Shown here: piece after piece, positions 60,398 to 64,000 of the stretch | How positions within the stretch are numbered: the stretch's first letter is position 1 | How the letters are laid out: each line of letters starts with the position of its first letter | Assembly (NCBI GenBank): GCA_033763835.1 | Contig: JANRJS010000021.1 | Coordinates: forward strand, 124,001 to 188,000 | Reading direction: 5' to 3' | From: JAPKYZ01 sp033763835 | Lineage (GTDB): Bacteria; Acidobacteriota; Terriglobia; Bryobacterales; Bryobacteraceae | Length of the DNA: 64,000 nt | The notes under the pieces: generated by a model | The model's database searches: none | Told to the model about the DNA's origin: nothing | The model's input: the letters and a program-made list of their open reading frames with translations, nothing else | Made by a program: the position numbers and the translations under genes

Positions 60398-61380
60398 GGC
60401 TCGTGCTCCGTTTCGGGCTTGGAAGAATCGGGTTGAGTTTCGCCGGACGCCGGGGCGCGGGCCGGGGCCACGGCCTCCTTGGTTCTCTTATCGCCGCGCA
60501 GCATGACGATTTCGTCGGGCGGCGCGGGCGGCAGGAGTTTCGGAATAAAGGGAACGGGCGCGGCCGCCGGGGCGGGCTTGGGGCGCGGGCGGGGCTTCGG
60601 CTGTTCCTCTTCGGGCTCCTCGCCCGTAACGCGCGGTTCGACGCCGATCTCGCGCATCTGCCGCGCGGTCAGCCCATAGAGCTTCGCCGCGTTGCTGCCC
60701 GGCGTGGCGGCGGTGGAATCGTCCTTTGAGTTCCGCAGCACCAGTTGAATGCGGCCCTCGTTGGTCGCGAGCGTCAGAATCTCCGCCTGCTCCGGAGTCA
60801 CTTCAAGCGTCACCGACTGATAGCTGATCGCTTGCCCGCGCGCGTCGGGCATTAGCGCCGGCCCGGAACTGAGCACCTTGATGTTCTGCAGCACCGTGGT
60901 GGTGATGGGAACCTGCCCTCTTGGAGGACGCCCCGTCACCAGCACGTCTACACGCAAGCCGGGCTGGACGAAGCCCGCCACGCCCACAACGTCCGTCACG
61001 CGCACCGCCATCGCCCGCATGCCGACCTGAACCATCGACACCAGTCCCCAACCCGCGCCTTTCGGAGCGAGGCGTCCTTCGACAAGCGGCTCTTCGAGCA
61101 ACACGTTCGACGTCACCGCGCGATCGACCACATCGTCGATCTTCGAGAAGCCGCCCTTCGGGAACGCGCTCACCGGGGTCTTAACGAGCTTCACGTCTTC
61201 GGCTTTCAAGATCGCGCCGACGGTAAGCGGTTTAGTGGCGATGACCAAGTCCTTGGACTCTTGCGGGCCGGCGGCCTTCGCCGAGCCTCCCGTCGCCCGC
61301 GAAAGCTGGAAGAACAAGCCCGACACGACGAGCGCGAACAGCAGGCTGACTCCGAGAACCGTGAGAAAACGTCGATCCAT
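60394..61380 (-). CDS. cpaB: Tad pilus assembly protein CpaB/RcpC
   Basis: 328 residues. N-terminal membrane segment (FLTVLGVSLLFALVVSGLFF), SAF domain (KDLVIATKPLTVGAILKAED), and the RcpC/CpaB domain (GMRAMAVRVTDVVGVAGFVQ, PGLRVDVLVTGRPPRGQVPI, EQAEILTLATNEGRIQLVLR). C-terminal Pro/Ala-rich, low-complexity tail. Periplasmic partner of the secretin. Confidence 0.9.
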   Translation of the reverse strand: MDRRFLTVLGVSLLFALVVSGLFFQLSRATGGSAKAAGPQESKDLVIATKPLTVGAILKAEDVKLVKTPVSAFPKGGFSKIDDVVDRAVTSNVLLEEPLVEGRLAPKGAGWGLVSMVQVGMRAMAVRVTDVVGVAGFVQPGLRVDVLVTGRPPRGQVPITTTVLQNIKVLSSGPALMPDARGQAISYQSVTLEVTPEQAEILTLATNEGRIQLVLRNSKDDSTAATPGSNAAKLYGLTARQMREIGVEPRVTGEEPEEEQPKPRPRPKPAPAAAPVPFIPKLLPPAPPDEIVMLRGDKRTKEAVAPARAPASGETQPDSSKPETEHEP

Positions 61381-61384
61381 AGCG

Positions 61385-61807
61385 TTAACTCGCCATCGCG
61401 ATGTACGCCCCTAAAGCGATCGGCGGCGCGTAGGGTATGGACGCCTTGCGCCCGGTGCGCCGCAATAGGAGAACCGCCAGCGCCAGAACCGCGCCCAGAA
61501 TCGCGGTCCACCAAGCGGCGGTCCATACGCGCGAGGCCCCGAGAATCGCCCCCATCCCGGACATGAGCTTTATGTCGCCGCCGCCCATGCCGCCCAGCAA
61601 ATAGAAAACGAGAAAGACCGCGAATCCGCAAGCCGCGCCGCCAAGCGATGCCGCCAAACCGCCCCAGCCGGAACGCGCGGCGTGAATCGCCAAACCGGCC
61701 GCTAAAGCGAATACCGGAATCCAGTTCGAGATCGTGCGGCGTACTAGGTCTTCCGCCGTAGCCGCGAGGCCCGCCAGTGCAATAGCGCCGATTTCCCAGG
61801 TGAGCAT
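61385..61807 (-). CDS. cpaA: Prepilin peptidase CpaA/TadV
   Basis: 140 residues with about four membrane segments. Two A24 catalytic aspartates: D in ATAEDLVRRTISNWI and D in GGMGGGDIKLMSGMGAI (GxGD motif). Cleaves the Flp prepilin leader. First visible gene of the Tad operon, in order A-B-C-E-F-tadB-tadC; no Flp pilin or TadE/F gene lies within the window. Confidence 0.9.
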   Translation of the reverse strand: MLTWEIGAIALAGLAATAEDLVRRTISNWIPVFALAAGLAIHAARSGWGGLAASLGGAACGFAVFLVFYLLGGMGGGDIKLMSGMGAILGASRVWTAAWWTAILGAVLALAVLLLRRTGRKASIPYAPPIALGAYIAMAS

Positions 61808-61882
61808 GCTTGGGAGAGACTCCTTCTCACCTTGTTCTTCGGCACAGCGGGGGGCTTTCGTTAGCTCGTCTTCACAAGTTGC

Positions 61883-63205
61883 CTACGCGAGCCCGCGTTC
61901 GATGGCGACGCCCGCCGCTACGACGATCGCGTCCTCGTGCCGCCGCCCGAGCAGTTGCAAGCCGATGGGGAGTCCTCCGCCGTCCCGCCCGCCAGGCAGG
62001 GCAAGGGCGGGAACGCCAGTCACGTTGACCGGCCTCGCGAGCCGCGTGACCGCCACCCGCAAGTCGTACTCCCGGCCCCCGAGCGTCATCTTGTCTTCGC
62101 CGAGTTTCGGAGCGGGCACCGGAGTGGCGGGTGTCAGCAAAACGTCGCACGAATCGAAGACCTGGAGGAACCGGCGCGTCGCCGCGACCCGCTCACGCTG
62201 CGCGCGCAGATACTTCGCCGGGTCTTGCGCGCGCCCCGCTTCGTAACGGGCGAGAATGTCGGGGCCGATATCCGCGCGGCGGTCCCCCGAACCGAAAAAG
62301 ATGTCGGACGCCGAATCGGCGCCTTCGGCGAGAATGATCGCAAAGGCGATGTCGTGCAATTCCTCGATCCCGTCCACGCGTACACGTACCAGTTCGAACC
62401 CGCTCGCTTTCGCGGCCTGGTCCACCGCCGCCGAAACTTCCGGTAGCGCGTGATCGAAGAAGAAGTTCTCCGGGATGCCCAGCCGCAATCCCGCCGGAGC
62501 GTCGAGCGGAAACGGTTTACTCGGCACGGCGATCGCCTCCATCGACAGCGCGACATCCTCGGCCGTCGCCGCCATCGGACCCATGGTGTCGAGCGATTCG
62601 GCCACCGCGCGGCAGCCCTCCGTCGAGATGAGCCCAAACGTCGGTTTCAAGCCGGCGATCCCGCAGAACGACGCCGGAATGCGAATCGATCCACCGGTAT
62701 CCGTTCCCGTCGCCATCAGCGCCATGCCCGTGGCGACCGCGACACCCGAGCCGCCCGACGATCCGCCGGGGATGCGCGACGGGTCGAACGGATTGCGCAC
62801 CGCGCCGAAGTGCGGGTTGTTCGACGTGATGCCGTAGGCGAGTTCGTGCAGGCCGAGTTTGCCGAGCGAAACTGCGCCCGCGTCCTTTAGCTTCTTGACC
62901 AGTGCCGCGTCGCGATCCGGCACGTGGTTCGCGAAGATCTTAGACCCGTATGTCGTGCGCACGCCCGCGGTATCAAACAGGTCTTTGTGCGCGATGGGGA
63001 TGCCGTGCAGCGGCCCGCGGTCGCGGCCTTCGGCGAGTTCCCGGTCGGCGGCGCGCGCCGCGGCCAGCGCCTCCTCGGCGGTAATCGTAATGAACGCGTT
63101 TAGTTCGGGGTTGCGGGCACTGATGGCTTTGAGGCACGTCTCGACGAGTTCGACCGAGGAAACCTGTTTCCGGCGGAGCGCGGCGCGCGCTTGGGCGATA
63201 GTCAT
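61883..63205 (-). CDS. Amidase signature family enzyme (GatA-like)
   Basis: 440 residues from ATG 63205 (MTIAQARAALRRKQVSSVEL). Ser-cisSer-Lys triad: K in GIPIAHKDLFDT, Ser in PGGSSGGSGVAVATGMALMA and TGTDTGGSIRIPASFCG. C-terminal GLPIGLQLLGRRHEDA. Hydrolyses an amide bond; no gatB/gatC neighbours are present, so a general amidase is more likely than the Glu-tRNA amidotransferase subunit. One-base overlap with the CPBP gene stop. Confidence 0.88.
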   Translation of the reverse strand: MTIAQARAALRRKQVSSVELVETCLKAISARNPELNAFITITAEEALAAARAADRELAEGRDRGPLHGIPIAHKDLFDTAGVRTTYGSKIFANHVPDRDAALVKKLKDAGAVSLGKLGLHELAYGITSNNPHFGAVRNPFDPSRIPGGSSGGSGVAVATGMALMATGTDTGGSIRIPASFCGIAGLKPTFGLISTEGCRAVAESLDTMGPMAATAEDVALSMEAIAVPSKPFPLDAPAGLRLGIPENFFFDHALPEVSAAVDQAAKASGFELVRVRVDGIEELHDIAFAIILAEGADSASDIFFGSGDRRADIGPDILARYEAGRAQDPAKYLRAQRERVAATRRFLQVFDSCDVLLTPATPVPAPKLGEDKMTLGGREYDLRVAVTRLARPVNVTGVPALALPGGRDGGGLPIGLQLLGRRHEDAIVVAAGVAIERGLA

Positions 63206-63858
63206 TAGCTCCAATATTGCCACTGGCCGTAGAAGATCACGTACAGGCTCAGCAGCAAATTGGTGACACCGTGCACCACGAACATGTCGCCGAGCGACTT
63301 GGTGCGGATCATCCACCAGTTGTAGACGATGCCGGTGAGCAGACCCACTTCCCAGTAAGAACCGTGCTCAAAGGCGAACAGCACAGCCACGCCCCAGAAG
63401 GCTTGCACGCCGTAGGTTCCCAGCGGGATCGACTCGAACTCCGGCTTGATCAGCCAGCGCATTAGCCAGCCGCGCCAGAACAACTCTTCGATAATCGCCA
63501 CCAGGACCGCGGCCTTGATCGTGCGCGAGATCAGCACCAGCCAGTCCGATCGCCACTCGGGCGCGACGGTCGAGCCGGGTTGCCCGACGATCGAGTTCGA
63601 GAATAGCCAGTGCGCGCGCCAACCGGGGATCAGAACGTCCGGCCCGATCCAGAGAAAAAACACCGCCGTGCCCAGCGCGATCGAACCCAACAGGTTCACG
63701 GTTTTGAACGAAATGATGTGGCGCGAGGACCACCACAGAAACGCGGACAACACCGCCACCTGCAATGGATACTCGAGCGGCCCGATCATGCCGCGCAAGG
63801 GGAGGAAGGCGAGTAGCAGCACCATCGGCGCTACCCAAGGGAAGTGCGGCGATTTCAT
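63205..63858 (-). CDS. CPBP-family intramembrane metalloprotease
   Basis: 217 residues, about six to eight membrane segments. Motifs of the CAAX protease/bacteriocin-processing family: EE...R in AIIEELFWRGWLMR (E124, E125, R129), FEHGSYWEVGLLTG, and HGVTNLLLSLYV. Intramembrane glutamic-type protease of unknown substrate. Variants of this family occur in PEP-CTERM/exosortase systems, and PEP-CTERM genes are present 20 kb away; a link is only possible. Confidence 0.83.
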   Translation of the reverse strand: MKSPHFPWVAPMVLLLAFLPLRGMIGPLEYPLQVAVLSAFLWWSSRHIISFKTVNLLGSIALGTAVFFLWIGPDVLIPGWRAHWLFSNSIVGQPGSTVAPEWRSDWLVLISRTIKAAVLVAIIEELFWRGWLMRWLIKPEFESIPLGTYGVQAFWGVAVLFAFEHGSYWEVGLLTGIVYNWWMIRTKSLGDMFVVHGVTNLLLSLYVIFYGQWQYWS

Positions 63859-63883
63859 AGGAGGGTTCCGGTGAGCCGGAACT

Positions 63884-64000
63884 TCACCCGCACTTAGCCA
63901 TCAGTTCGCGAATCTTCGCTTCTTCCGGCTTGGCCGGGTTTTTCGAGAGCGCCGTCTGCAGAATTTGCTTGGCCTTCGGCTTGTCGCCCTTTTGGAAATA
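63884..64000 (-). CDS. TPR-repeat protein (partial, C-terminal 38 residues)
   Basis: The gene enters from the right edge; its last residues read YFQKGDKPKAKQILQTALSK followed by NPAKPEEAKIRELMAKCG. This is a final tetratricopeptide repeat plus a terminal helix. Located 25 bases upstream of the CPBP protease on the same strand. Nothing further can be said. Confidence 0.7.
   Translation of the reverse strand, partial: YFQKGDKPKAKQILQTALSKNPAKPEEAKIRELMAKCG

Overview
The window looks like a chromosome segment of an acidobacterium of the Solibacter/Bryobacter group (Bryobacterales). The reasons are the high GC content, a giant Oar-like TonB-dependent receptor, paired DUF1501 + DUF1549/DUF1553 and DUF1552 + DUF1592 secreted proteins, PEP-CTERM proteins, a beta-propeller protein ending in the Solibacter-type C-terminal domain (TIGR03437), and LpxB (Gram-negative envelope). 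This placement is inferred from gene content; no rRNA is present.

Layout. 0-5.7 kb (minus): a quinohemoprotein amine dehydrogenase (QHNDH) operon, qhpA-qhpD-qhpC-qhpB, followed by two overlapping U32-family genes that resemble the UbiU/UbiV pair of O2-independent hydroxylases. 5.7-9.7 kb: TonB receptor with its own promoter and terminator. 9.7-17.1 kb (minus): HpcH-type aldolase, DUF1501, DUF1549/1553, PPC-domain protein and zinc dehydrogenase. 17.2-21.9 kb: an intact DUF433/DUF5615 toxin-antitoxin pair, an M1-like protein that has lost its catalytic residues, lpxB, a hypothetical gene and a lone HicB-like gene. 21.9-27 kb (minus): nucleoside hydrolase, DUF1552, DUF1592 cytochrome, DUF3467 and tRNA-Asp. 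27-34.9 kb: sulfatase, HNH nuclease, amidohydrolase, GT21 glycosyltransferase, thrS, a frameshifted vapBC and a DUF4440 protein. 34.9-41.6 kb: two ECF sigma/anti-sigma loci flanking a UvrD-like helicase + PD-(D/E)XK nuclease pair, then an A-type Fe-S carrier. 41.7-43.2 kb: two tandem PEP-CTERM paralogues with matching promoters. 43.4-46.8 kb (plus): TIM-barrel isomerase, murQ, murA, rhodanese. 46.8-47.3 kb: wreck of a second DUF433/DUF5615 module. 47.3-54.3 kb (minus): decaheme cytochrome + outer-membrane barrel of the MtrA/MtrB type with a small barrel, a propeller protein and a 31-residue membrane peptide. 54.5-61.8 kb (minus): Tad/Flp pilus assembly genes cpaA-B-C-E-F-tadB-tadC. 61.9-64 kb: amidase, CPBP membrane protease, and the end of a TPR gene.

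How the genes work together. The qhp genes encode a periplasmic primary-amine dehydrogenase and its radical-SAM crosslinking enzyme. All seven residues used for crosslinks and the CTQ cofactor are present in the small subunit. The usual maturation genes qhpE (subtilase), qhpF (exporter) and qhpG (flavin monooxygenase) are not seen here, and the U32 pair sits next in the operon. The most interesting idea in the window is that this pair replaces the O2-dependent QhpG step with O2-independent tryptophan hydroxylation. The decaheme/porin cluster is a second candidate system (electron transfer across the outer membrane). At least three toxin-antitoxin modules are in different stages of decay.
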